Source: Bacteroidota bacterium | GTDB taxonomy: Bacteria; Bacteroidota; Bacteroidia; Bacteroidales; VadinHA17 | Length of the DNA stretch: 64,000 bases | Direction of reading: 5' to 3' | Assembly (NCBI GenBank): GCA_029547705.1 | Contig: JAKPOU010000068.1 | Coordinates: 124,001 to 188,000, forward strand | Shown here: piece after piece, positions 10,364-19,944 of the stretch | Layout of the letters: the number at the start of each line of letters is the position of its first letter | Position numbering within the stretch: the first letter of the stretch is position 1 | Notes under the pieces: generated by a model | Databases searched by the model: none | Told to the model about the DNA's origin: nothing | Seen by the model: the letters and a program-made list of their open reading frames with translations, nothing else | Position numbers and translations under genes: made by a program

Positions 10364-10447
10364 TGTACGGCTGGCGATGTACTGCTGGCGATGTACTGCT
10401 GACGTTGTACTGCTGACAATATATGCCTGACGATGTACGACTGATAC
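10364..10447. repeat. Tandem array of six 14-bp units
   Basis: Six adjacent 14-base units: TGTACGGCTGGCGA, TGTACTGCTGGCGA, TGTACTGCTGACGT, TGTACTGCTGACAA, TATATGCCTGACGA, TGTACGACTGATAC. The middle units are most alike and the outer ones have drifted. The array lies in the intergenic stretch 33 bases downstream of the S10 peptidase stop (minus strand). Confidence 0.85.
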
Positions 10448-10479
10448 CGCCGGATATGGCATGTTACAGACGGTATGAT

Positions 10480-11973
10480 TTAATATTTCGCAGGCCGGCC
10501 GTCCGGGGCACCTTCCCTGATGAAGGTCCTCAGATCCTCGTTGGCCGTTTTTATATCCTCTTCGCGCAGGTACATCATATGCCCGCTGCGGTACCCCCTG
10601 AATGACAAGCGGTCTTTCAGCCTTCCGCCCGGATCCAGCTGCCACATCATGTATTTTGAACTGAAATAGGTGGTTGCTCCGTCATAGTATCCTGTCTGGA
10701 ACATTACCCTCAAACGCGGATTTCTGGCCATTGCCTGTCTCAGATTCTCCCGAATGTTACTGTTTCCCGTATCCCACGACCAGGGATGCGTAGGGCCGAA
10801 CATGTAATATTTCAGGTCGGTCCTGAAATTCAGATGTTCACGCATGTAGTGGTTTATTGCAGGAGTGAAGGCATCCAGCCAGGCCGACATTTCGGCATTG
10901 TAATCCGGAGAGCTTCCCGCTTCCGTTTTATCTGTTCCGAGATATCTCGAATCGAGGCGGCCGAGTGTTTTTCCGTTTTTGTCCCTGAGCAGTTCTTTCC
11001 AGAAAAAGCTTGTCGGAATATTCAGGTTGAGCTGTAATACCGATTTTATGGAGATTCCTGAATAATATGAGATTTTTTCAGCAATGTGTTGTTTTTGCTG
11101 ATCTTCAATGAAGGCTCCTCTGGCCAGGGCCGGCAGCAGTTCGTTTATTGTGAACTCTTCGGCTTCGGACAGAATTTCTGAAAGATCTTTTTTCTGAAGT
11201 TCTTCCGGCAAGGCCCCGTGATGCCAGGCGGTGGCTGTGAAATAGGGCAGGTTAACCGCTGCCGCCAGGGGCTGATCGGAGAACATCACGTTCATATGTG
11301 CGGGAGAAACAAGTATCACACCATTCAGATACATCCACTGGTTTTCCTGAAGCCGGTGAGCCAGCCCGGATACCCGTATGCCTCCGTAGCTTTCTCCGAT
11401 CAGGTATTTCGGTGAGAGCCAGCGGTCATGTCTGGTAACAAATGTATTCAGCCATTCTGCCAGATAATTTATGTCAGCATTGACACCGAAAAAGAGTTTG
11501 CTTTTTTCCATATCCTCACCTTCGGGAATCATTCTTGAATAACCGGTGTTTACAGGATTCACATACAGTATATCCGTGACGTCGAGCACTGAATAGGGAT
11601 TTTCATGTATTCCGTAAGGCTGAACGGGATAGCCTTCGGAGTCAATGTTCAGAGCCCTGGGTCCGGTATATCCTATCTGCATCCAGACAGATGCCGAACC
11701 CGGTCCTCCGTTGAATGATATCAGCAGGGGTCTCAGCGACATGTCCTTTATCCCTGTTCTTTTGTAATATGTATAGTGCAGTGTTGCTATTACTTTACCC
11801 TTCTCGTTCCAGACAGGCTGCATACCGTTGTTCGCGGAATAAGAAATCCTGGCTCCGTTTATGGTTACAAAATGGTTTGTTGTTATCATGGTATCGGCAG
11901 GAATCGTTCTGTTCTGTGCAAAAATTCCGGCAGTGATCATAAAACATGACAGAAGGAAGATGGTCTTTTTCAT
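10480..11973 (-). CDS. S10-family serine carboxypeptidase-like protein, exported
   Basis: 497 residues with the Sec signal MKKTIFLLSCFMITAGIFAQ. The alpha/beta-hydrolase of peptidase family S10 is complete: oxyanion segment FNGGPGSASVWM near residue 90, nucleophile Ser in GESYGG near residue 195, Asp in GYYDGATTYF near 432, and His in SGHMMYLREED near 470. Family S10 removes C-terminal residues from peptides at acidic pH; bacterial members are periplasmic or secreted and poorly characterised. The gene is monocistronic. A TACTTTTG box at 12054-12061 on the same strand is a possible promoter element. Confidence 0.9.
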   Translation of the reverse strand: MKKTIFLLSCFMITAGIFAQNRTIPADTMITTNHFVTINGARISYSANNGMQPVWNEKGKVIATLHYTYYKRTGIKDMSLRPLLISFNGGPGSASVWMQIGYTGPRALNIDSEGYPVQPYGIHENPYSVLDVTDILYVNPVNTGYSRMIPEGEDMEKSKLFFGVNADINYLAEWLNTFVTRHDRWLSPKYLIGESYGGIRVSGLAHRLQENQWMYLNGVILVSPAHMNVMFSDQPLAAAVNLPYFTATAWHHGALPEELQKKDLSEILSEAEEFTINELLPALARGAFIEDQQKQHIAEKISYYSGISIKSVLQLNLNIPTSFFWKELLRDKNGKTLGRLDSRYLGTDKTEAGSSPDYNAEMSAWLDAFTPAINHYMREHLNFRTDLKYYMFGPTHPWSWDTGNSNIRENLRQAMARNPRLRVMFQTGYYDGATTYFSSKYMMWQLDPGGRLKDRLSFRGYRSGHMMYLREEDIKTANEDLRTFIREGAPDGRPAKY

Positions 11974-12053
11974 TTTACAGATTGTTTTTATTGTTTGTCA
12001 GGGAGTTGATCAGAATAAATAATTCTGCGGACTCCCGGGGCCTGAGTGACCAC

Positions 12054-12061
12054 CAAAAGTA
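12054..12061 (-). promoter_or_regulatory. Possible -7 box of the S10 peptidase gene
   Basis: On the minus strand the sequence is TACTTTTG, an exact match to TAnnTTTG, 80 bases before the ATG. No TTTG lies at the expected -33 position, so support is partial. Confidence 0.3.
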
Positions 12062-12341
12062 ACATAAAATTGTATAATGATCCGGGAAATTGTTTTCTGC
12101 AGGATCCCTTTCAGAGGTTTAAACTCAACGTTTCAGGTATAGGAGCATAAAAAAGCTTTGTTCTGTTTATTAGAACTGTGCTTCTAGTTTACTCTTAGCT
12201 GCATGTGTATAGTTATTTTGGTTTTTGGCAATTCCTGCGCAGGAAGCTTAATCATGAAAAGCAGTAGTTCAAACCTCGAAATAACATTTCAGGCCTTATC
12301 AGATGATTATTTGAATTTTAAAAATATTAAAAACTCACTTT

Positions 12342-12356
12342 ATTTGTTTAACAAAT
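12342..12356. promoter_or_regulatory. Operator-like inverted repeat upstream of SusC
   Basis: ATTTGTT-T-AACAAAT is a perfect 7+1+7 palindrome 82 bases before the SusC start. It could be a regulator site or chance in very A/T-rich DNA. No regulator gene adjoins the SusCD pair. Confidence 0.3.
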
Positions 12357-12438
12357 TTTATTGATTTAATTATTTTTAATTTAATTAAAAAGTTTCTTAT
12401 TTTTAAGCTTAATAACTTAAAAACCTAAAAATAACTCT

Positions 12439-15400
12439 ATGAATGTACAATTTCTTAATTGCAGGATAAATTATTTTATTCTATTCTGCATTCTGGTTAG
12501 TTTCCCTCTTATTGGTTATGGCCAATTTGAAGTAAGAGGAAAGGTCACAGATTCTCAATCAGATCAACCACTCGCAGGAGTTACGGTTGTTATAAAAGGT
12601 TCTACTACTGGTACGCTTACGGATATTGATGGTAATTATTCAATTTTAGCTCCCAGTGAGAAAAGCATTCTTGCATTTTCTTTTATCGGATATATTTCGC
12701 GGGAAGTTACAGTAGGTAATCAAAAGGAGATAGACATTGCACTTGAAACAGATGTTTTAAGACTTGAAGAAGTAGTGGTTATTGGTTACGGTACAGCAAA
12801 GAAAAGTGATCTTACCGGATCAGTTGTAAGTGTAAAAGCCGAAAACTACAAAACACAGCAAATGGTACAATTCACTGACATGCTGACAGGTACGATAGCA
12901 GGTTTTAATGCGAATCAGGGAACTTCAGCATCAGGAGGCGGAGCCTCACTTGAAATAAGGGGGCCAAAATCTCTTTCTGCAGGCACAGACCCACTTATCG
13001 TCCTTGATGGTGTCATATATACTGGGACACTCCGTGAGATAAATCCCAATGATATTGCTTCGGTAGATATTCTTAAAGATGCCAGCTCTGCTGCGGTATT
13101 TGGTGCCAAAGCAGCAGCAGGAGTTGTTTTGATTACCACTACCCGGGGAAGGCTTGGAAAGCCTACAATTAATTTCTCAACCAAGATCGGCATTGCTGAA
13201 GTAAATAATAAACGCCGGGGGCTTGGACCTGAAGAATATATACGTTTTCGTCAGGATTATTTCAGACAGATGTTCCCCAGCATTGATTATAATTTTTATA
13301 CTCATCCTGACAAACTTCCGCCTGGTGTGTCAATTGACCAATGGCGGGCTTTAAGCTCTTCTCCTGTAGATGATAACATCCAGGAATGGATGGGGAGAAT
13401 GAGGTTTTATCCGGAGGAACAGGAAAACTATCGTGAAGGCAGAACCATGGATATGTTTGATTATGTATTCAGGAAAGGTCTTCAGCAGGACTACGATCTT
13501 AGTATTTCAGGAGGAACTGAAAAGGCAACATACTATTGGTCAATAGGATATGCCAATAATGAGGGAGTCAGAGTCGGAGACCAGTTCTCAACAGTCCGTT
13601 CCCGAATCAATGCTGATTATAATATAACAAATTGGTTGTCAGTTGGGATGAATACCCAATTTTCTGACAGGAATGAAAATTCTGTTCCCGCAAGCCTCGA
13701 TTTTTATGTCAACAGCCCCTATGGTGAAATGTGGGATGCAAATGGAAATTTAAAAAGATATCCTCACGGTCATTCGGATAATCCTTTGCTGGCCTACTAC
13801 AGGACAGACAGATTAAATAAAACCAACAGTATTTTTTCAAATTTATTTGCGAACATCAGATTACCATATGGATTTAATTTCAGAGTATCCTTTCAGCCGC
13901 GTTATGGTACCACAAAATATGGGAGTTTCACGAACATAAGTGAAAAACTGGGTGGTCTGTCAACAGAAACACCTTCAGGAGAAAGAAGAGAGTCCTCAAC
14001 TATGAATTGGATGGTAGATAATCTTTTAACCTGGAAAAGAGAAATAGGTATACATAATTTTGATTTGACTTTATTGGCCAATATAGAAGAAAACCAGTAT
14101 TGGTCAACGTCAATGACAAACAAGAATTTTAAGCCGAATCAGAATCTGTCTTACCACGGACTCCATTTTGGTGATTCACCAGGAATAAGTATCAATGATA
14201 CAAGAAGTACCGGTGATGCATTGATGGCACGTCTAAATTATACATTATTAAACCGTTATTTGTTAACTGCATCCGTAAGGAGAGATGGTTATTCTGCTTT
14301 TGGACAGAAAAATCCCAGGGCTGTGTTTCCGGCCTTTGCACTTGCATGGGTAGTTTCGGACGAAAGTTTCTTCAATATCGGATTAATTGACAGGATGAAG
14401 TTTAGAGTTTCCTGGGGTGCCAATGGCAACAGAGACATTGGTATTTATTCCGCACTGGCTAATACAGCTTCCAGCTTATGGTTCGATGGTACATCAACGC
14501 GTGTTGGTATCTATAATTCAACTCTTGCAAATACAGGTTTGAGATGGGAAAGAACCACCTCACTAAATTTCGGACTGGATATTACTTTGATGAAAGGCAG
14601 ACTGGATTTGTCGGCCGATTATTATGACATGACCACTACAGACCTTTTAATGAGACGTGTTCTGCCCCAGGTTACAGGCTTCACCAGTATAATGGCAAAC
14701 CTGGGTGAGCTTGGAAATAAAGGTTTTGAAATGACACTGAATTCAATAAATGTCAGCCAAAGAGACTTTACCTGGAAATCTAATCTGGTTTTCTCTCTGA
14801 ATAGAAATAAAATAAAGAAATTATTTGGAGATATAGGAACCTATACCCTGCTTAATGAGCAAAGAGAGGGAGAACTTCCGGATTTTACTAATCTATGGTT
14901 TCCGGGTGAGGCTCTTGATGTTGTCTGGGATTACGATATAATAGGTATTTATCAACTGAATGAAGCGGATGCAGCAGCTGTCTATGGCCTCCAGCCAGGA
15001 GATTTCAAAGCCGTTGATGTCAACAATGACGGTAAGTTTGTAAATGTACAGGACAAGAAATTTATAGGATATAATAGCCCGAGATACAGGTTGGGAATAA
15101 GAAATGATTTCAACTTTATGAAGAATTTCACTGCCTCAGTTTTTATTCGTTCAGACCTCGGACATATTGGTTCATACAGTCCTGCTCTGAACAGTGGCTA
15201 TGAATCAAACGACAGGTGGAACAGAAATGTCGGACCGGTACCTTACTGGACAGCTGACAGACCTAATAATGAATACGCACGTTTGAACTGCATCCGTGCC
15301 GTGTTTGGAGGAGGACTGATGATTTACAAGCCCAGATCTTTCACAAGAATACAGGATATTTCACTGACATACAATCTTCCTGCTGATCTAGCCAAAAGAA

Positions 15401-15537
15401 TCAGTCTGAATAATCTGCAGTTTTTTGGATCAATAAGAAATCTTGCAACATTTACTAAATGGCCAGGTTGGGATCCTGAGTCAGGAATGACTCCTATGCC
15501 GAGAACCTATACAATTGGCCTCAATCTGTCATTATAA
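12439..15537 (+). CDS. SusC/RagA-type TonB-dependent outer-membrane glycan importer
   Basis: 1,032 residues, typical SusC length. A signal peptide (INYFILFCILVSFPLIGYG) is followed by a carboxypeptidase-D-like regulatory domain (about residues 30-110: VRGKVTDSQSDQPLAGVTV). The SusC signature EEVVVIGYGTAKKSDLTGSV comes next, then the plug domain (SLEIRGPKSLSAGTDPLIVL, DGVIYTGTLREINPNDIASV, DILKDASSAAVFGAKAAAGV). The 22-strand barrel ends in GLNLSL, with Leu last rather than the usual Phe. It imports oligosaccharides or peptides captured with its SusD partner 35 bases downstream. The pair is visibly more A/T-rich than its neighbours. No anti-sigma/ECF or hybrid two-component regulator adjoins it. 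Confidence 0.96.
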   Translation: MNVQFLNCRINYFILFCILVSFPLIGYGQFEVRGKVTDSQSDQPLAGVTVVIKGSTTGTLTDIDGNYSILAPSEKSILAFSFIGYISREVTVGNQKEIDIALETDVLRLEEVVVIGYGTAKKSDLTGSVVSVKAENYKTQQMVQFTDMLTGTIAGFNANQGTSASGGGASLEIRGPKSLSAGTDPLIVLDGVIYTGTLREINPNDIASVDILKDASSAAVFGAKAAAGVVLITTTRGRLGKPTINFSTKIGIAEVNNKRRGLGPEEYIRFRQDYFRQMFPSIDYNFYTHPDKLPPGVSIDQWRALSSSPVDDNIQEWMGRMRFYPEEQENYREGRTMDMFDYVFRKGLQQDYDLSISGGTEKATYYWSIGYANNEGVRVGDQFSTVRSRINADYNITNWLSVGMNTQFSDRNENSVPASLDFYVNSPYGEMWDANGNLKRYPHGHSDNPLLAYYRTDRLNKTNSIFSNLFANIRLPYGFNFRVSFQPRYGTTKYGSFTNISEKLGGLSTETPSGERRESSTMNWMVDNLLTWKREIGIHNFDLTLLANIEENQYWSTSMTNKNFKPNQNLSYHGLHFGDSPGISINDTRSTGDALMARLNYTLLNRYLLTASVRRDGYSAFGQKNPRAVFPAFALAWVVSDESFFNIGLIDRMKFRVSWGANGNRDIGIYSALANTASSLWFDGTSTRVGIYNSTLANTGLRWERTTSLNFGLDITLMKGRLDLSADYYDMTTTDLLMRRVLPQVTGFTSIMANLGELGNKGFEMTLNSINVSQRDFTWKSNLVFSLNRNKIKKLFGDIGTYTLLNEQREGELPDFTNLWFPGEALDVVWDYDIIGIYQLNEADAAAVYGLQPGDFKAVDVNNDGKFVNVQDKKFIGYNSPRYRLGIRNDFNFMKNFTASVFIRSDLGHIGSYSPALNSGYESNDRWNRNVGPVPYWTADRPNNEYARLNCIRAVFGGGLMIYKPRSFTRIQDISLTYNLPADLAKRISLNNLQFFGSIRNLATFTKWPGWDPESGMTPMPRTYTIGLNLSL

Positions 15538-15572
15538 TTTATGTTGAATGTAACTCTAAACAGATAAATAAA

Positions 15573-17345
15573 ATGAAACGAATAAAAATAACATCCCTTA
15601 TTACACTCTTCTTTCTATTGTGTATTTCCTGTTCGGATGAATGGTTAAAACCTGACCCGCTTTCTTTCTTTGCTCCCGAAAATATTTATGTGGATGCTGC
15701 CGGATTTGAAGCAGGACTTGTAAGATGCAGAAAAGAAATGAATGCGGAAAACCACGGTTATCAGAATCCGATTGCGGTTGATGTCATGTATACAGATATT
15801 GCAGTACCTCTTAGACAAAGTGATTTCACACAGAATACACCCAGCCTTGTTCAGCAGGTACCACTAGTATTGACAATATTCAGTAGTTTTTACGGGTATA
15901 TTAAAAATGCAAATACTATTATTTCACGAATTGATAACATTACTTGGACAGACGAAGGGCTAAGAAACAGAATATTGTCGGAAGCTTTGTGGTTTCGTGC
16001 TTACTGGTATTATCGTCTGGTACATACCTATGGAGATATTCCATGGGTTGGAGAGGAATTAACTGGAGCAAAACTTGATTATTATTCTACATCAAGGTGG
16101 GCAATTCTGGGAAAACTTCAGGAGGATCTGGAATACGCAGTAAAGTGGCTTCCGATTACTTCTGGAGTTCCCGGTAATGTTACAAAAGGTGCGGCAAATC
16201 ATCTTTTGGCAAAAATATATTTGGCCAATTGCGAATTTGATAAAGCTGTAAGCGCAACAACTGAAGTCATTAATGGTCCATATGCTCTGATGAAAGAAAG
16301 ATTTGGAGTTGACGCGAATAAGAAATGGCATAATGTGATGTGGGATTTACACCGTTATCAGAATAAAAATATATCTGCCAATAAAGAAACGATTTATGCA
16401 ACAGTTGACAGACCAGAAGCTCCCACAGAAACATGGTGGAGTAACCCTGGCACGTATTCAATGAGACTTTATACGCCCTCATACTGGAAAGTAATGGATG
16501 CAACGGGTAATCGAGCTTGCAACTGGCAAACAGTGGCGGGTGATACTCTTGGTATTGGCAATGGAGATGTGAGAACCAATGACTTCTGGCATTACTGGAT
16601 GTGGAATGAGGCTGGTTATACCTGGGAGAATACTCCGGATATGAGAAGAGCTCCCAATAATTGGATTGAAATGGGTAAGGAAACAGCAGAAATTATTACT
16701 GTACGACCCGAGTCTCCGAATTTGGGAGAACCTTTATCAAAACAATATTATAAAAGTCTGGATGATACTGTGGACACCTGGTATTCATGGCCACAATATA
16801 AAACATATACTCCTACACCAAATTATCACCAGCCGCATGGGGGACAAGGAGATTGGTATACATTCCGGCTCGCTGAAACATATCTTCTCAGGGCAGAAGC
16901 TTATTACTGGAAAGGGCAACCCGATTTAGCAGCATCAGACATAAATGTGGTTAGAGACCGTGCTCATGCACCACTTATTACATCAGATGACGTTTCTATC
17001 GATTATATATTTACAGAACGCGCCAAGGAATTATATACGGAAGAGCCACGTCATTCAGAAATGGTACGGGTTGCATTCATTTTTGGGAAGCTAAACAGGG
17101 ATGGTTACAGTTTATCAACAATGACAGAGAAGAATTGGTATTTTGACAGGATTATGAAATATAATCCGTTTTATAAAGAACCCAGGTACAGATTCTGGGA
17201 TGCCACGGCATACATGGAACCAAAGCATTTTCTGTGGCCCATTCCTCAGACTGTCATTACTGCTAACACCATGGGTGTGATCAATCAGAATTACGGGTAT
17301 GACGGCTATGAAAATAATGTCCTTCCGCTCGAAACGATACCTTAA
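15573..17345 (+). CDS. SusD/RagB-family surface glycan-binding lipoprotein
   Basis: 590 residues. The lipoprotein signal ITLFFLLCISCSDEWLK places the lipidated Cys near residue 20. SusD features follow: N-terminal FFAPENIYVDAAGFEAGLV, a TPR-like core (ALWFRAYWYYRLVHTYGDIP, NHLLAKIYLANCEFDKAVS) and the C-terminal RagB part (FRLAETYLLRAEAYYWKGQ, ERAKELYTEEPRHSEMVRVA, LWPIPQTVI). SusD lids the SusC barrel and binds the substrate; Trp and Tyr are abundant, as expected for sugar stacking. The gene is co-directional with SusC and is followed by a strong hairpin, which separates it from the esterase gene or attenuates readthrough. Confidence 0.95.
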   Translation: MKRIKITSLITLFFLLCISCSDEWLKPDPLSFFAPENIYVDAAGFEAGLVRCRKEMNAENHGYQNPIAVDVMYTDIAVPLRQSDFTQNTPSLVQQVPLVLTIFSSFYGYIKNANTIISRIDNITWTDEGLRNRILSEALWFRAYWYYRLVHTYGDIPWVGEELTGAKLDYYSTSRWAILGKLQEDLEYAVKWLPITSGVPGNVTKGAANHLLAKIYLANCEFDKAVSATTEVINGPYALMKERFGVDANKKWHNVMWDLHRYQNKNISANKETIYATVDRPEAPTETWWSNPGTYSMRLYTPSYWKVMDATGNRACNWQTVAGDTLGIGNGDVRTNDFWHYWMWNEAGYTWENTPDMRRAPNNWIEMGKETAEIITVRPESPNLGEPLSKQYYKSLDDTVDTWYSWPQYKTYTPTPNYHQPHGGQGDWYTFRLAETYLLRAEAYYWKGQPDLAASDINVVRDRAHAPLITSDDVSIDYIFTERAKELYTEEPRHSEMVRVAFIFGKLNRDGYSLSTMTEKNWYFDRIMKYNPFYKEPRYRFWDATAYMEPKHFLWPIPQTVITANTMGVINQNYGYDGYENNVLPLETIP

Positions 17346-17355
17346 ATTATTTATT

Positions 17356-17397
17356 TAAATGTGTGGAAAAAGGAAATTGATTCCACACATTTATTTT
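17356..17397 (+). terminator. Rho-independent-type terminator after SusD
   Basis: A 13-bp perfect stem (17356-17368 with 17381-17393; arms TAAATGTGTGGAA and TTCCACACATTTA), a 12-base loop and a TTTT run directly after. It lies 10 bases past the SusD stop and 47 bases before the esterase start. Confidence 0.65.
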
Positions 17398-17440
17398 CAT
17401 TACCGGCATTTTTATAATCAAAACTTTGTTTAAAATTATT

Positions 17441-19849
17441 ATGCGTAAACATCTGATTGGTTCTAAGAGCTTTAAATTATTAACTGTAATAATTCTAATC
17501 TTTTGTTCTTGTAAGAATCAACAACCTGCGGAATCATTCCTGACGGATATCATTCCGCAGGTTTCTAATACGGCAAAACAGAAGGCTGAACTGGAAAAGC
17601 TTCTTGCCTGGCTTCCTCCCGACCGGACTATAAACGGACGGGTTTCATTCCTGGATGAAACATTCCGCGACTGGCTGGCCAGAACAGGTGAACTTCCTCC
17701 TGAATTTGATAAAATGCCTTCACTGCCTTTCCTTCCCGATCCGCTGATACTGGATGAAGGCGGCAGGAACATACCTGTTAAAACAAAGAAACAGTGGAGA
17801 GAAAAGCGGGAATGGATGAAAAGGCAGCTGGAATATTATATTACCGGTACTTACCCGCCTCCGCCTGAAAACATGACATCAGTAATTGTGAGTGAAAATA
17901 TGGATAATGAAACAATTTTACAGATTGTTGAGCTCACATTCGGACCGGACAACAGGGCGAAACTGACACTTGAGCTGATGATACCACCGGGGAAAGGGCC
18001 TTTCCCCGTATTCCTTACCCAGTGGAATCATCGTGAATGGGCACAGATAGCTGTCAGAAGGGGCTATATCGGATGTGTTTATGCAGGAGCAGATTCAAAA
18101 GATGATACGGAGGAATATTCGGAGATATGGGCAGGCCGCTATGATTTCACAAGACTGATGCGCAGAGCCTTCGGAGCTTCCAGGGCAATAGACTATCTGT
18201 ACACCCTTCCTTTTGTGGACAGGGATAAAATCGGAATCACAGGCCATTCCAGAAATGGAAAATTATCTCTTATTGCGGCTGCATTTGATGAAAGAATTGG
18301 TGCCTGCATACCCAGTAGCGGGGGAACCGGTGCCGAGGTTCCCTGGCGATTCTGTTCACAGAATTATGATGTTGAGGATATTGCACTGCTGGCATGTGCT
18401 CAGCCTGCATGGCTTCATCCGCGGCTCAGGTTCTTCACCGGCCGTGAAAACAAACTGCCTGTTGACCAGAATCTTTTTATGGCCCTTATCGCACCCAGGG
18501 GACTGATGTTAAGCACGGCAATAACGGAAGGGGCAAGCAATCCCTGGGGTATTGAGCAGGCCTATCATGCCACCGGGAAAGTATATGAGTTTCTGGGTGC
18601 CCCCGATAACCTGGCCATCAGGTCACGTTACGGCCTGCACAGTATTTGTGCCCGGGATATGGAAGACTATATGGATTTCTTTGATTACGTTTTTAAACGC
18701 AGCAATCATAAACCGGAGAATCGCCTGTTTTACAACTATTCATTCGAAGACTGGCGCAGGCTGAGCGGAGAAAAGGTCAATCCCCTGGACTTTCCGGTTA
18801 AGGGTATCGGGGATTTGCTTGCAGATGCCGGGCAGAAATCAATCACCACTGTCAGTGAATGGGAATCAGAGAGGGAAGAGATAAGAAAAGCCATTCAACG
18901 GGTTCTGGGGGATGAACCTCCGGGCGTTACAAATCCGGGCCCTGGAAGTTTAAGCATGGGAGGCAGAGGCGAAAGTACTTTCGGTTCATTTCTGCAGCGG
19001 CCGGGCCCGGCAGCAGGAATGGGGGTAATGGCTATAACACCCTACAATGGTTTCGGAGATCAGCTGTTCGGCTATCTTTACTATCCTATAGATAAAAACG
19101 GGAAACCTGAAAACAATAATCTTCCTGTTGTTATATATCTTCATGAATATGATTATTCAAAAGGATTCAATTCCTATCATCAGATTGAATCATTTTTCAG
19201 ATCAGTATGCGAAAGAGGATATGCCGTATTCGCCTTCGATATGATAGGTTTCGGAAACCGCATTGAAGAGGGGACACGCTTTTATCACAGGTATCCCCGC
19301 TGGTCCAGAATGGGCAAGATGATAGCTGATGTAAGAGGAGCTGTTGATGCACTGACAAATCTGGACTTTACAGACAGTTCACGAATATATGTTGCCGGTT
19401 ATTCACTTGGAGCAACAGTCGGCCTGCATGCTGCGGCCCTGGATGAACGTATTGCGGGAGTGGTATCCGTTGCCGGATTCACGCCAATGCGCCTGAACAC
19501 AGCTGAAAGGGGAACCGGAGGAATAAAGGCATATTCACATCTGCACGGACTGTTGCCAAGACTGGGATATTTCGCCGGCAACGAATCCCGGATACCCTAT
19601 GACTACCACGAAGTACTGGCGGCAATAGCACCGAGGCCTGTTCTGGTTATAGCACCTTTGCTGGATAAGGATGCCCATTGGGAAGATGTACAGGAATGCG
19701 TTAAGCAGGCAGGGAAAGTATATTCTCTCTATGGTGCTGCCGGTAATATTGAGTTGTTTTCACCTGATGACTACAGCAGATTTTCAGTGGAAATGCGTGA
19801 CAGTACATATTCCTGGCTGCAGAAGAGACAACTCTCCCCCGGTCCATGA
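17441..19849 (+). CDS. Lipoprotein with two alpha/beta-hydrolase (esterase) domains, CE15-like plus second esterase
   Basis: 802 residues from the ATG at 17441; the frame is open to a TTG at 17426 but the ATG gives a normal lipoprotein signal (LLTVIILIFCSCKNQ). Domain 1, about residues 90-430, resembles glucuronoyl esterase CE15: nucleophile Ser270 in TGHSRNGKLS, SSGGTGAEVPWR after it, and His400 in RYGLHSI. Domain 2, about 450-800, is another hydrolase: YLHEYDYSKGF, Ser655 in AGYSLGATVGLHA, and His746 in DKDAHWEDV. CE15 enzymes cut ester links between lignin and xylan glucuronates; the second domain looks like an acetyl-xylan-esterase or dienelactone-hydrolase relative. Both catalytic sites seem intact. 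Position after SusCD suggests a substrate that carries ester decorations. Confidence 0.85.
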   Translation: MRKHLIGSKSFKLLTVIILIFCSCKNQQPAESFLTDIIPQVSNTAKQKAELEKLLAWLPPDRTINGRVSFLDETFRDWLARTGELPPEFDKMPSLPFLPDPLILDEGGRNIPVKTKKQWREKREWMKRQLEYYITGTYPPPPENMTSVIVSENMDNETILQIVELTFGPDNRAKLTLELMIPPGKGPFPVFLTQWNHREWAQIAVRRGYIGCVYAGADSKDDTEEYSEIWAGRYDFTRLMRRAFGASRAIDYLYTLPFVDRDKIGITGHSRNGKLSLIAAAFDERIGACIPSSGGTGAEVPWRFCSQNYDVEDIALLACAQPAWLHPRLRFFTGRENKLPVDQNLFMALIAPRGLMLSTAITEGASNPWGIEQAYHATGKVYEFLGAPDNLAIRSRYGLHSICARDMEDYMDFFDYVFKRSNHKPENRLFYNYSFEDWRRLSGEKVNPLDFPVKGIGDLLADAGQKSITTVSEWESEREEIRKAIQRVLGDEPPGVTNPGPGSLSMGGRGESTFGSFLQRPGPAAGMGVMAITPYNGFGDQLFGYLYYPIDKNGKPENNNLPVVIYLHEYDYSKGFNSYHQIESFFRSVCERGYAVFAFDMIGFGNRIEEGTRFYHRYPRWSRMGKMIADVRGAVDALTNLDFTDSSRIYVAGYSLGATVGLHAAALDERIAGVVSVAGFTPMRLNTAERGTGGIKAYSHLHGLLPRLGYFAGNESRIPYDYHEVLAAIAPRPVLVIAPLLDKDAHWEDVQECVKQAGKVYSLYGAAGNIELFSPDDYSRFSVEMRDSTYSWLQKRQLSPGP

Positions 19850-19944
19850 ATTGTTTTAGCTTATAAATCTGCCAGGTATCCTTGCCAGGAATGCAGCAAA
19901 GGGTGAAAATCTGCCAATCCGGATAAATAAACCAGAATGTTACC

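Larger units (their letters stand above)
11974..12438. other. Gene-free stretch between the divergent S10 peptidase and SusC genes
   Basis: 465 bases with no supportable gene. It becomes strongly A/T-rich toward 12439. It holds CAGAAT-AAATA-ATTCTG (12011-12027), a TACTTTTG box (12054-12061, minus) and the inverted repeat at 12342-12356. It must carry the promoters of both flanking genes. Confidence 0.8.

Noticed and set aside
10307..10645. 112-codon frame crossing the 14-bp repeats
   Set aside because: It overlaps the catalytic end of the S10 peptidase gene in another frame, and its repetitive part is produced by the tandem array.
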